Positions 16,259-24,742 of a DNA stretch of 47,833 nucleotides are shown in pieces. How positions within the stretch are numbered: the first letter of the stretch is position 1; every line of letters begins with the position of its first letter. The translations under genes and the position numbers were made by a program. The notes below the pieces were generated by a model. The model was not told where the DNA came from. It saw nothing but the letters and a program-made list of their open reading frames with translations, and ran no database searches. Origin of the DNA: a virus; the IMG/VR virus record IMGVR_UViG_3300010885_022472, positions 1 to 47,833 of that record. The stretch is one strand, 5' to 3'.

Positions 16259-19147
16259 TTAGAACGTTCCACCAACTATATTTGCTGATAAATTACCAGC
16301 AAAAATAACATCTCCAACTACTATTCCACCATTATTTGCATCTAACGAATTGTTAGCACGAATGAATGCGGCAGTAATTGAATTATTTTGAGTTGCATCA
16401 GTTGCCGTTGCAGCATTAGCAGCAGCAAATGCAGCAGTTATGCTATTGTTTTGTGTTACACTGACCGCTTCGGCGTATGTAATGTATGTGTTAGAATTAG
16501 AATAAGCAGCATTAGCAGTATTCAAAGCAACAATAATGCTGTTGTTTTGTGTAGTATTAACACCATCAATATTATTGGCAGATGCAAAAGCAGCATTTGC
16601 TTGGTCATATGCTCTGCTAGTGTAGATGTATAAGTCTACGTTACCATTTGCAGCAAAGATATAGTTGGTAAAGATGGCATTAGCACCAGTGATACTACCA
16701 TTTGAACCTGTTGTTGTTAATGTGTTAGATGTTAAATTACCTACAATTATTACATCGCCAGTAACTCGACCACCAATGTTTGCATTTAGTGAATTATTAG
16801 CACGAATGAAAGCAGCATTTGCAACGTTGCCAGATGCATTCTGACTTTCATAAGCAGAATTTGCTTGTATGAATGCAGCATTCGCCCAAATGAATGAGGC
16901 ATTAGCGTATTGACCTGTAGCATTCTGCGATCCATAAGCAGAATTGGCATGGATAAACGCAGAGTTTGCATATTGACCTGTAGCGTTTTGACTTTGATAC
17001 GCAGCATTAGCATGATTAAATGCGGCATTTGCCTGTAGTAAAGCAGCATTAGAAATTATAAACGCAGCATTGGCTTGAACAAATGCAGCATTGGCATACT
17101 GACCTGTTGTATTCTGTGCAGAGAAACCAGCATTTGCCTGTAGTAAAGCAGCATTAGAAATTATAAACGCAGCATTGGCTTGAACAAATGCAGCATTGGC
17201 ATACTGACCTGTTGTATTCTGTGCAGAGAAACCAGCATTTGCATGAAGGAAGGCACCGTTAGCAACAATAAAAGCAGCATTGGCATAGGGTGCGGTTGAT
17301 GCAAAACCAACACCTTCATATCCAACGCCATCGTTTGTAAATGTCCAACGATCTTCAGTTTCATTCCACAACATGTACACGTTTGCAGAAGATCCACGAT
17401 CAACTTCAATACCAGCATCCACCATTGGTGCCGATGCCTGATTGATTGCGGCATTGAGTGTGATGATGTTATCACCAATCAATACTTGAGATGTGTTTAC
17501 ATAAGTCGTGTTACCAGTAACGAAAAGATTACCTGTAATGCGAACATCGCCAGTAACTGTACCACCATTGTTTGCGTCTAACGAATTGTTGGCACGAATG
17601 AACGCAGCATTAGCATACTGTCCAGTTGCATTCTGACTCTGATATGCAGAATTAGCATGTAAGAACGAACCATTGGCAATAGTGAATGCAGCATTAGCAT
17701 AAACACCAGCAGAGTTGGCGGAAACAAAAGCCGCATTGGCATATTGACCTGTTGTATTCTGAGCAGAGAAACCAGCATTCGCATGAAGAAATGCTGCAAT
17801 AATAGAATTATTTTGAGTTACATTTACCGCTTCATTGTATGTAATATATGAATTGGAATTTGCAAACGCCGCATTTGTATGAATATATGAACTATTGGCA
17901 TGAATAAATGCGCCATTAGAAACAGTAAACGCAGCGTTAGCATATTGACCTGTAGCATTCTGTGATAAGTATGCAGCATTTGCATGATCAAATGCAGAGT
18001 TTGCTTGGAGTATTCCAGCATTAGCAACTATGAATGATGCATTCGCATAAACGCCAGCAGAGTTAGCAGCAGTGAAAGCAGCATTGGCATAAACACCAGA
18101 AGAGTTAGCGGCGACAAAAGCAGAATTTGCATATACCCCAGCGGAGTTTGCAGCAGTGAAAGCAGCATTGGCATACTGGCCTGTTGTATTCTGTGCAGAG
18201 AATCCAGCATTCGCATGTAAGAACGCACCATTAGCAGCAGCAAAAGCCGCAGTAATGCTGTTGTTCTGAGTAATGTTTATACCATCAATATTGTTGGCAG
18301 AAGCAAAAGCAGCATTAGCAGTATTCAAAGCAACAATAATGCTGTTGTTTTGTGTAGTATTAACACCATCAATATTATTTGCTGATGCAAAAGCAGCATT
18401 GGCATGAATGAATGCCGCAGTAATCGAGTTGTTTTGTGCTGCATCGGTTGCTGTCGCAGCATTTGCAGCAGAGAATGCAGCAGCAATTGAATTGTTTTGT
18501 GTTACACTGACCGCTTCATTATAGGTAATGTAACTGTTGACATTAGAAAATACTGCATTGGCATGAATGAATGCCGAATTGCCAGTATTTAATGCAACTA
18601 TGATACTATTATTCTGTGTTACGTTTACACCATCAATATTATTTGCTGATGCAAAGGCAGCATTGGCATGAATGAACGCCGCAGCAATTGAATTGTTTTG
18701 TGTTAAATTTACTGCTATTGCATCATTGGCAGCAGCAAAAGCAGCATTAGCAGTATTGTACGATGGTTGGATTTGCGGGAATACATTATTCGCAGCAGAA
18801 AACGATGCATTGGCGTGATCAAATGCAGCATTTGCTTTTATAAACGCGGAGTTGGCATACTGACCAGTTACGTTTTGTGAACTAAAAGCAGCATTCGCTT
18901 GTATTACTCCAGCATTAGCAACTATAAAAGCGGCATTTGTTTGAGCAAAAGACGCATTTGAAATATTATATTGAGCAAATAATTGATCAATATACTTTGG
19001 ACCACCAATCTCAATAGCACCATTACTATTAGCCGTGCCAATGAATAGAGTGTTACTTGAATATGAATATGCAGGTTCGCCAACATTTAATGTGCCAGGC
19101 ACATTACTTACTAACGAACGTTTTATTTGAATGAGTGTATTAGCCAT
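16259..19147 (-). CDS. ANAAF-repeat long tail fibre, paralogue 3
   Basis: The 962-residue fibre begins with the same attachment-type region as its paralogues (LIQIKRSLVSNVPGTLNVGE, AYSYSSNTLFIG, IEIGG). It is dominated by shaft repeats ANAAFxx, GQYANAAF, SQNATGQY and DGVNxTQNNSI. A beta domain near 535-630 (NNGGTVTGDVRITGNLFVTG, IGDNIITLNAAI, AGIEVDRGS, LWNETEDRWTF) is shared with paralogue 2 and is a common element of aquatic phage fibres. It ends NIVGGTF. A perfect 105-bp tandem duplication lies inside. It follows the 86-residue gene by 8 nt and likely belongs to the unit starting near 19777. Confidence 0.8.
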   Translation of the reverse strand: MANTLIQIKRSLVSNVPGTLNVGEPAYSYSSNTLFIGTANSNGAIEIGGPKYIDQLFAQYNISNASFAQTNAAFIVANAGVIQANAAFSSQNVTGQYANSAFIKANAAFDHANASFSAANNVFPQIQPSYNTANAAFAAANDAIAVNLTQNNSIAAAFIHANAAFASANNIDGVNVTQNNSIIVALNTGNSAFIHANAVFSNVNSYITYNEAVSVTQNNSIAAAFSAANAATATDAAQNNSITAAFIHANAAFASANNIDGVNTTQNNSIIVALNTANAAFASANNIDGINITQNNSITAAFAAANGAFLHANAGFSAQNTTGQYANAAFTAANSAGVYANSAFVAANSSGVYANAAFTAANSAGVYANASFIVANAGILQANSAFDHANAAYLSQNATGQYANAAFTVSNGAFIHANSSYIHTNAAFANSNSYITYNEAVNVTQNNSIIAAFLHANAGFSAQNTTGQYANAAFVSANSAGVYANAAFTIANGSFLHANSAYQSQNATGQYANAAFIRANNSLDANNGGTVTGDVRITGNLFVTGNTTYVNTSQVLIGDNIITLNAAINQASAPMVDAGIEVDRGSSANVYMLWNETEDRWTFTNDGVGYEGVGFASTAPYANAAFIVANGAFLHANAGFSAQNTTGQYANAAFVQANAAFIISNAALLQANAGFSAQNTTGQYANAAFVQANAAFIISNAALLQANAAFNHANAAYQSQNATGQYANSAFIHANSAYGSQNATGQYANASFIWANAAFIQANSAYESQNASGNVANAAFIRANNSLNANIGGRVTGDVIIVGNLTSNTLTTTGSNGSITGANAIFTNYIFAANGNVDLYIYTSRAYDQANAAFASANNIDGVNTTQNNSIIVALNTANAAYSNSNTYITYAEAVSVTQNNSITAAFAAANAATATDATQNNSITAAFIRANNSLDANNGGIVVGDVIFAGNLSANIVGGTF
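17026..17235 (-). repeat. Perfect 105-bp tandem duplication in fibre gene
   Basis: Two consecutive 105-bp units (17026-17130 and 17131-17235) are identical at every base I compared, including third codon positions. Each adds 35 in-frame residues (AFVQANAAFIISNAALLQAN and neighbours). A third, diverged copy follows. Identity at silent sites means that the duplication, or its homogenisation, is recent. It could also vary in number between reads of the same population. Confidence 0.9.
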
Positions 19148-19155
19148 TTAAAAAC

Positions 19156-19416
19156 TTAAAAAGTTCCACCATCTACATTCGTGACGGTTGCTGATAAATT
19201 TGATGAACTTTTTGTTTCAAATTTACTGTTTGCTGCACTGTATATAATTGTATATCCATCCTGAAGTCCAGTAGTATCTACATCATTAATTTCTGCAAAA
19301 GCAACATTAGGTTTGGGCCGATAATTTGGTGAAGTTATTGTTGTTCTATTCGGTTGCGATATTACAATCTTACCGACACCTTTTTCAGATAACGAAACGT
19401 TTCCAATATCTGCCAT
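19156..19416 (-). CDS. Small fibre-associated protein ending in GGTF
   Basis: The 86-residue protein contains the phage-fibre element EINDVDTTGLQDGYTIIYSA followed by NSKFETKSSS and ends NVDGGTF. That element is common in fibre and structural proteins of T4-like phages, where it is usually followed by a longer shaft. Here it stands alone, with an N-terminal stretch (MADIGNVSLSEKGVGKIVIS) that could bind another virion protein. The shared GGTF end with the two fibres next to it suggests a common packing or trimer-capping role. It lies 3 nt after the 111-residue gene and 8 nt before the fibre. Confidence 0.65.
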   Translation of the reverse strand: MADIGNVSLSEKGVGKIVISQPNRTTITSPNYRPKPNVAFAEINDVDTTGLQDGYTIIYSAANSKFETKSSSNLSATVTNVDGGTF

Positions 19417-19419
19417 GTT

Positions 19420-19755
19420 TTACCTCGTAACGGATGGTAATACAACTGCCGTACCTTCTACGACACGGGTCACAGAATTGTCTACGGAATTACGAATAGT
19501 CAAATCATAGACATAGCGACCTGGAGTAAGATTGGCAGTGTTTGCTGCGGTCATTGTAAGAGTAATCTGCCCATTGGCATTACCAGTAATAATAGCCGAC
19601 ATAGTATTTGCAGATGAGGAATAGTAAGACTTGCGTAACTGAGAAGAGGCAGAGTAATTTGTAAGATTTACAGCATCGCCTTGATTGTCATTAACAGATA
19701 CAGTTGAAACTAAATTTGCACCTTGTTCTATTGTAAGTTCTACATAAGCAGCCAA
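19420..19755 (-). CDS. Small beta-rich structural protein
   Basis: The 111-residue protein (VELTIEQGANLVSTVSVNDN, then NLTNYSASSQLRKSYYSS, ITLTMTAANTANLTPGRYVY) matches a small immunoglobulin-like type often found beside phage tail and baseplate genes, of the general BppU-N/DUF-like kind. It is the first gene after an intrinsic terminator and a promoter-like site, with a strong ribosome site (AAAGGAG) about 7 nt before the ATG. It likely heads the unit 111 aa - 86 aa - 962-aa fibre. A structural role is likely; the precise part is unknown. Confidence 0.6.
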   Translation of the reverse strand: MAAYVELTIEQGANLVSTVSVNDNQGDAVNLTNYSASSQLRKSYYSSSANTMSAIITGNANGQITLTMTAANTANLTPGRYVYDLTIRNSVDNSVTRVVEGTAVVLPSVTR

Positions 19756-19776
19756 GATTTTCTCCTTTTAATGGTC

Positions 19777-19783
19777 TATTTAG
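19777..19783 (-). promoter_or_regulatory. Late-promoter-like CTAAATA
   Basis: On the minus strand CTAAATAG lies 21 nt before the ATG at 19755 and directly after the terminator at 19803-19828, where a new transcription start is expected. It is the same variant as at 16235-16241. Confidence 0.45.
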
Positions 19784-19802
19784 TCAATCATATACCGCTA
19801 AT

Positions 19803-19828
19803 AAAAAACCCCACCGAAGTGGGGTTTT
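19803..19828 (-). terminator. Intrinsic terminator
   Basis: On the minus strand the sequence reads CCCCAC-TTCG-GTGGGG followed by six T, a 6-bp GC-rich stem with a stable UUCG tetraloop. It lies 22-47 nt after the stop of the 128-residue gene. The plus-strand reading also has four T after the stem but weaker, so it mainly ends leftward transcription. Confidence 0.92.
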
Positions 19829-19849
19829 GACAAATATGTTTATGCTATA

Positions 19850-20236
19850 TTATGTTCGAACCCAATTACCAAGTTCTTCGTCCCAATCATAATATACACG
19901 TTCATTAGGATCCATTGAATCCGTATTGGCATCGGATGGTAGGGGCACAGGAGCCTGATAAGATAATGTTGTTGTGTTTAAAACCCATGATGGAAATGGT
20001 TTTGGGGGTATAAAAGCATCATATTGCTCATTATATGTGTAACCTTGAAAGGCATAACGAACACGGAAATTGGCATTATACGATGTTTGTTTCCATTTAC
20101 TTCCAAATAAATTTTCACAAAAAGCAATTCCAAGGGCTTCTTGTTCAATACCATTTTCATCAAGTAGTTCATTATTATGAACAACAATTACTCTTAATAC
20201 TATATTGTTTTCATCTAATTCAGCAAAATGTGCCAT
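19850..20236 (-). CDS. Conserved T4-like structural protein of aquatic phages
   Basis: The 128-residue protein (MAHFAELDENNIVLRVIVVH, GIAFCENLFGSKWKQTSYNA, FIPPKPFPSW, acidic C-terminus with YYDWDEELGNWVRT) belongs to a family I recall as frequent in cyanophages and pelagiphages, normally near fibre genes. No enzymatic motif is visible. The conserved Cys, Trp and aromatic residues suggest a small folded virion or fibre-associated domain. It has its own perfect late promoter 29 nt upstream and its own terminator, so it seems to be a single-gene unit, which hints at high expression. Confidence 0.7.
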   Translation of the reverse strand: MAHFAELDENNIVLRVIVVHNNELLDENGIEQEALGIAFCENLFGSKWKQTSYNANFRVRYAFQGYTYNEQYDAFIPPKPFPSWVLNTTTLSYQAPVPLPSDANTDSMDPNERVYYDWDEELGNWVRT

Positions 20237-20265
20237 TTTTAAAACGCTCCTTCTTTAGTTGCTAT

Positions 20266-20273
20266 TATTTATA
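20266..20273 (-). promoter_or_regulatory. Late promoter TATAAATA
   Basis: A perfect T4-type late octamer on the minus strand lies 29 nt before the ATG of the 128-residue gene and next to the stop of the upstream gene. With the terminator at 19803-19828 it frames a one-gene unit. Confidence 0.7.
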
Positions 20274-20283
20274 AACATAAATT

Positions 20284-20973
20284 TTAATTGGATAAAACAA
20301 TCCAACCTGAACCCGTATGACCTTGAAATTGTGCTCCTGTAGTAACAAATACCATCATTCCCGATTGTGGTGCAGTAATTGTAGAATCTCTTGTGGTATT
20401 ACTTGCAAATACTGGTAATCTAAATGTTGTGTTAGCGGTGAAATTTGTAATTGCTACATTTGAATTCAATGCATTACTTGTAATCGAAGCAGCAACAATA
20501 TTGTTACCCGAAACCGAGTTGAGTCCAATTACATTACCACTAATAGAACGTGTGACAATTTGATTTGCAGTGATGGCACCAACTGGAATCAAATTACCAG
20601 TGATTGCACCAACAGCAATGTGATTACTTGTTATAGTACCAGCAAGAATATTATTACCACGAACAGTATTGGCAGCAAGTTTTCCACTGGTAACAGAACC
20701 ATCAGATGGCACTTGAGTTGCCGAACCGTTACCCATATGATGAACAACGATATTGTTTGTGCCTGACGCTGGTGCTGATGTGAATGAAATCATATCGCCG
20801 TTGAGTGTATAATCAACACCTGGTACTTTATAAACACCTGAAATGAATACAGCAATAGATGCTACACCTGCAGGAGCACGGGTTAGTTGTCCAAATGTTA
20901 TAGCAGAACCTGTGCCACTAAATGTGTCTATAATGAACGGTACTGATGAAACTTGATTGCCAATGTATGCCAT
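20284..20973 (-). CDS. Short decapeptide-repeat fibre
   Basis: The 229-residue protein has three parts: an N-terminal beta module (about residues 12-82; DTFSGTGSAITFGQL, FISGVYKVPGVDYTL, ISFTSAPASG) of the type also found in the long fibres, a middle of decapeptide repeats (GKLAANTVRGNNILAGTITS and further, about 95-175), and a small C-terminal tip (about 176-229) with ITAPQSGMMVFVTTGAQFQG and SGWIVLSN. The tip resembles common short-fibre ends. It lies 11 nt after the 139-residue gene with a GGAAAA ribosome site. Probably a short fibre or a fibre accessory. Confidence 0.7.
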   Translation of the reverse strand: MAYIGNQVSSVPFIIDTFSGTGSAITFGQLTRAPAGVASIAVFISGVYKVPGVDYTLNGDMISFTSAPASGTNNIVVHHMGNGSATQVPSDGSVTSGKLAANTVRGNNILAGTITSNHIAVGAITGNLIPVGAITANQIVTRSISGNVIGLNSVSGNNIVAASITSNALNSNVAITNFTANTTFRLPVFASNTTRDSTITAPQSGMMVFVTTGAQFQGHTGSGWIVLSN

Positions 20974-20984
20974 TTATTTTCCTA

Positions 20985-21404
20985 TTATTCGTGTATCGGT
21001 CTTACTGGTGGTTCATCAATAGGCTTTGGAAAATCTTCATTTACTTTTTTAATTGAATTATAAAACTTTGTTCCTTTTCCTGGAATTTCACGAGAATCCA
21101 TAGCATCCCACAAATCATTAATCAACATAACGATATCTGGATAATTACTCGCACGATCTAAAAAATATTGCCAATGTTTAACAAATTTTTCTTGATACTC
21201 CATCTCTTTAAAAATTTCATTTTTAGTTGGTGGAGTTGATCCCGAAGAATCTTCCCAACGAGTGAATTCAAAATGTCCACCTTGCGCCAACAAATCATAA
21301 TGTGCTGTTGGACGTAATGCTTTAATTGCAGTATCTATTCCACATACAAGTTTATTATTACTACCAATTAAATATTGTGCATAAGAAATTTGCTCATTAT
21401 TCAT
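20985..21404 (-). CDS. XkdW-like protein, possible fibre-assembly factor
   Basis: The 139-residue protein is only tentatively placed. Residues about 22-68 (AIKALRPTAHYDL, RWEDSSGSTPPTKNEIFKEM) resemble XkdW-type domains, short phage proteins near tail-fibre genes with a W and a PPT motif. The remainder is helical, with aromatic residues (KHWQYFLDRASNYPDIVMLI) and a proline-rich end (PKPIDEPPVRPIHE). There is no signal sequence. A late-promoter-like CATAAATA lies 32 nt upstream. Its position between adhesin and fibre genes suits a fibre-assembly chaperone, but that is inference. Confidence 0.5.
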   Translation of the reverse strand: MNNEQISYAQYLIGSNNKLVCGIDTAIKALRPTAHYDLLAQGGHFEFTRWEDSSGSTPPTKNEIFKEMEYQEKFVKHWQYFLDRASNYPDIVMLINDLWDAMDSREIPGKGTKFYNSIKKVNEDFPKPIDEPPVRPIHE

Positions 21405-21436
21405 TCAATTACTCCTATAAAAAAATTATTACTCAG

Positions 21437-21444
21437 TATTTATG
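21437..21444 (-). promoter_or_regulatory. Late-promoter-like CATAAATA
   Basis: CATAAATA on the minus strand, one base off the T4 consensus, lies 32 nt before the ATG at 21404 in a 74-bp gap. The same variant precedes the tube-cap gene at 45220. Confidence 0.55.
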
Positions 21445-21478
21445 ATGGGAAATTAAATGATCCCAATTCTATTTTTAA

Positions 21479-24400
21479 TTATACCGAATTGTACGGTAAA
21501 AACGTTTGATTAATACCTACGGTGTCAAAAATTGCAGTTGGTCCTGGTGAAAAATTTGCAGAATATCGTGGGTAATCTTTTGTTACCCTTATAAATTGCA
21601 TATTACCAATAAGTGATTCACTACTTTCTGATGTACCGTCGGTAAACAAATCTGGTCTAGTCTGTCTAGCAATATAATTATTTGTATCTGTATACGTGTC
21701 ACCTGAACGAACGCCATTTATGTACAAAGATGTTACACCACTTACACGTTCAACTGCTATGTGAACTGGCGTACCTAATGTTATAGGAGCACTGGTAATT
21801 CGAGTTGTATTAACCACAACAAGTAATATACGGTTTGATGTATCTATCTTTATCGCAAATGCAACATCAGTAGTCAATTCTCTAAAATCAATTAATGTTT
21901 TTCTAGATGGAACATAATCAATTGTCCACCATCCATCCACACAAAAATCTGCCGTACCAAAGGCGAAATTTCTTTGATTCTGTGGTCCAACAAATCGAAC
22001 ATAATGTCCATTACCATCAGAATACAGAGAACCATTACCATTATATTGATTAAGAAATTGACTTGATGATGAAAAACGAACAGTCCCCACATTATCGGAT
22101 TGATTTCCTACCGTAACTGTTCCTGGACTACCAGCAAAAGTAAATTGATTTTTCTGTGTTGCATCCCACATTGGAGGACCAATACTTCCACCAGCATATC
22201 CATTAATAAACAAACTAGCACTATCGGCACTCACTGGAGTTGTTGGAACTGTATATGTAGTACCATAACGGGCAAATCTAGAATAACGAAGTTGAGTGGT
22301 ATAACCATTAAAAAATCTACTACCTTCTAAATTATGTCTACCAGAGATTGTTGGATATAATGTAGCATCATTAAAATTATATATTGCTGCACCAGTATCG
22401 GATTGTATATCACCTGCTTGCCCATTCGTATATACTTTGAGTACATTATTTTCTCTTTGAACCGCAAAATGTGTCCAAGTGTTTGAAATTACTCCACCAC
22501 TCGGTCCATATAAAACAGTTGATGGAGTTGCTCTGCTGGCAACAAATGCCAGTCTACGACTTGATGTATTGACATAGATACTAAAATAATCTTCACTCCC
22601 ACTTCCCATTGTAAACACTAATTGTGAATCAGCATTTGTCGTTGGATATATCCAACCATCTACACAAAAATTGCTGGTGTTTGCACAAAACACATATGTT
22701 GGTTGCGTATTAGGTACACCGTTAGGATAATAACCATCCCATGTTATTGATGTGTTGACTGTTGCTGAACCATTCCAATAGATACTAGAAATTTTATCAC
22801 TAGATGGAAAATTAGTAGTAGAATACGTATCTAATGAACCTGTTATAAAACATGAGGGGCGTGGTATACCTCCACCATCACTAAGTCTAGGTATTACTGT
22901 TTGCGGATTCAATACATTTCTAAAGTTATTACTGTTTCTCAGATCAAAAACATTAGTTGTTCCTTTTCTGAAAATTAATCCGCTTATTTGACCAACAAAT
23001 GCACGAACATCCCATGCAGAAGCATACCCGTTCCAACCTATCCAGACTTTAGTTGGGGTACCCGAATAATTTGTAGTGTCGGAACCAATTCCAATTCGAA
23101 CGTCATTGACAAAAACTGAAACTATACCGACACTGCGTTGTATTCTAACTTTATACCAAACTTTATCCGATGCGGCTGTAGTACCTGTAATAGGTGTTCC
23201 TGTTTGTGCAACTCCCATATAACCAAAGTTATTTACACCTGGATCAACAAAATTTCCAAACTCCATGGTGTTACCATTTGCATATTCTAAAAAGAGAATG
23301 GGTTGACTGCGACCAGTTCGACTATCTGCATAATAACCTGTCTTTTTCACATATGCTTGTAGCATGAAATCGCCAGTGCCTATATCGGCAAAGTCTGATA
23401 AATTATATGGATAAGTTAACCAACTGTATGGACCAGTATAACTGTTGTTATTTGAATCTTCATTGAGTGATATACCCCAACCATTTGTACTAAATGGACC
23501 AAATGTCGATGGTACGGGAAGTGCATTTGCATCCCCACCATCCGCTGAACGATTATTTAATCTATGAGGACGACCAGTTAATCCTGTTGCTTGATCAATT
23601 ACGTGATTAAGTCTATGCGGCAAATATAATCTTGCTTTAGCATGAGAAAAATTTCTTCCATCAGGAGTAACTTCTCCACTTTTTGCCCAGAATTTCCAGA
23701 ATCTATGAGTAGCATTTTCATAATACTCCGCTATACATTCATCTCTATCACCACTTTCTGGAAAGCAATAAACAGTAGCATTTGCATGATAAATTGGATA
23801 TCTTATATAAATTACTCCGTTACCACCACGACCACCCCATATTTGTGTAGTTGATGCTCCACCGCCACCGCCAAAACCTGATGCGTTTGCTCCTAATTGA
23901 TTAGTAAACGCCGGTCCAACTCCAATATTTCCTGGTTGAACATAAAAACCACCAGAACCACCATTACCACCACCTGGCGCTCTGCCAGCATTTGTCGTAC
24001 TTGAGTGTGCGCCACCACCTCCACCAGAAATTCCAATGGTGTTTGGATGTCCGGCAAGACCAACTGATATTCCCGCACCACCCGCACCCGCTTGAGTTGA
24101 CAAAGAAGGAGTACTTGGATTAACAGGTGAACCAGCAGAACCAGCACCACCTCCTCCACCACCGATGTAATCTGGATTTGCAAATCGTGACTCACCAGCC
24201 ATATTTCCTTGCCAATAAGTATAGTCATCCGGCGTGGCACCACCACCACCGGAACCTTTCCCATCGTCTCTATCGTAGGGACCTACACGACCTGTTCCTT
24301 GAGGTCCATCACCCGGTGAAGGTGCAGCACCACTGCCACCGCCACCACCATATGCATAAAGACCTCCAACGTCTGTAAATGAGTCTCCACCTCTGAAACC

Positions 24401-24742
24401 AGTCCTGCCTGCTTCGGGTGGACGTGCCATACCAACTTCAAATTCGATGTAGTTACTTGCGGAACCTAGTTGTACACCTGATGCAAACATATATCCACCA
24501 CCACCGCCACCACCATGTCCACCACCAGAACCACCACTTCCACCAGCAGCGACTAAAAGTGCATCGAAAAAAAGATAATCTGTGTGGTTTTGCCGGTTAG
24601 CAGCAGTGACCCATGCCGTGGTGGCATGCCAAAGTGGGTCTTTTCCACTATAACCACTGTTGTTATATGCGAAAAGAACTCTTGATAATTTATTATTATA
24701 AGCGGTTAAACCACTGTTACTGACTAATGATAATATTGGCAT
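21479..24742 (-). CDS. Glycine-rich adhesin with three LamG-like lectin domains
   Basis: The 1087-residue protein combines a Gly-rich region (about 60-316, ending GGNGVIYIRYPI) with three concanavalin-A-like/LamG modules. These lie at about 440-600 (GDFMLQAYVKK, WYKVRIQR), 690-835 (FCVDGWIYPTTN, WTHFAVQRENNVLKVYTNG) and 925-1060 (FCVDGWWTIDYV, VHIAVERVSGVTSLYINGVR). The module family binds carbohydrates, so binding of a cell-surface glycan by the virion is likely. Residues 317-400 form a linker with three Cys and no clear homology. Start and stop overlap or abut the neighbours (TAATG with the 332-residue fibre gene upstream). It is one of the strongest receptor-binding candidates. Confidence 0.8.
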   Translation of the reverse strand: MPILSLVSNSGLTAYNNKLSRVLFAYNNSGYSGKDPLWHATTAWVTAANRQNHTDYLFFDALLVAAGGSGGSGGGHGGGGGGGYMFASGVQLGSASNYIEFEVGMARPPEAGRTGFRGGDSFTDVGGLYAYGGGGGSGAAPSPGDGPQGTGRVGPYDRDDGKGSGGGGATPDDYTYWQGNMAGESRFANPDYIGGGGGGAGSAGSPVNPSTPSLSTQAGAGGAGISVGLAGHPNTIGISGGGGGAHSSTTNAGRAPGGGNGGSGGFYVQPGNIGVGPAFTNQLGANASGFGGGGGASTTQIWGGRGGNGVIYIRYPIYHANATVYCFPESGDRDECIAEYYENATHRFWKFWAKSGEVTPDGRNFSHAKARLYLPHRLNHVIDQATGLTGRPHRLNNRSADGGDANALPVPSTFGPFSTNGWGISLNEDSNNNSYTGPYSWLTYPYNLSDFADIGTGDFMLQAYVKKTGYYADSRTGRSQPILFLEYANGNTMEFGNFVDPGVNNFGYMGVAQTGTPITGTTAASDKVWYKVRIQRSVGIVSVFVNDVRIGIGSDTTNYSGTPTKVWIGWNGYASAWDVRAFVGQISGLIFRKGTTNVFDLRNSNNFRNVLNPQTVIPRLSDGGGIPRPSCFITGSLDTYSTTNFPSSDKISSIYWNGSATVNTSITWDGYYPNGVPNTQPTYVFCANTSNFCVDGWIYPTTNADSQLVFTMGSGSEDYFSIYVNTSSRRLAFVASRATPSTVLYGPSGGVISNTWTHFAVQRENNVLKVYTNGQAGDIQSDTGAAIYNFNDATLYPTISGRHNLEGSRFFNGYTTQLRYSRFARYGTTYTVPTTPVSADSASLFINGYAGGSIGPPMWDATQKNQFTFAGSPGTVTVGNQSDNVGTVRFSSSSQFLNQYNGNGSLYSDGNGHYVRFVGPQNQRNFAFGTADFCVDGWWTIDYVPSRKTLIDFRELTTDVAFAIKIDTSNRILLVVVNTTRITSAPITLGTPVHIAVERVSGVTSLYINGVRSGDTYTDTNNYIARQTRPDLFTDGTSESSESLIGNMQFIRVTKDYPRYSANFSPGPTAIFDTVGINQTFLPYNSV

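Noticed and set aside
9831-19147. Regular repeats that might resemble a CRISPR array or minisatellite
   Set aside because: All repeats are in frame, encode shaft units (ANAAF, QNNSI) and lack uniform repeats with unrelated spacers.
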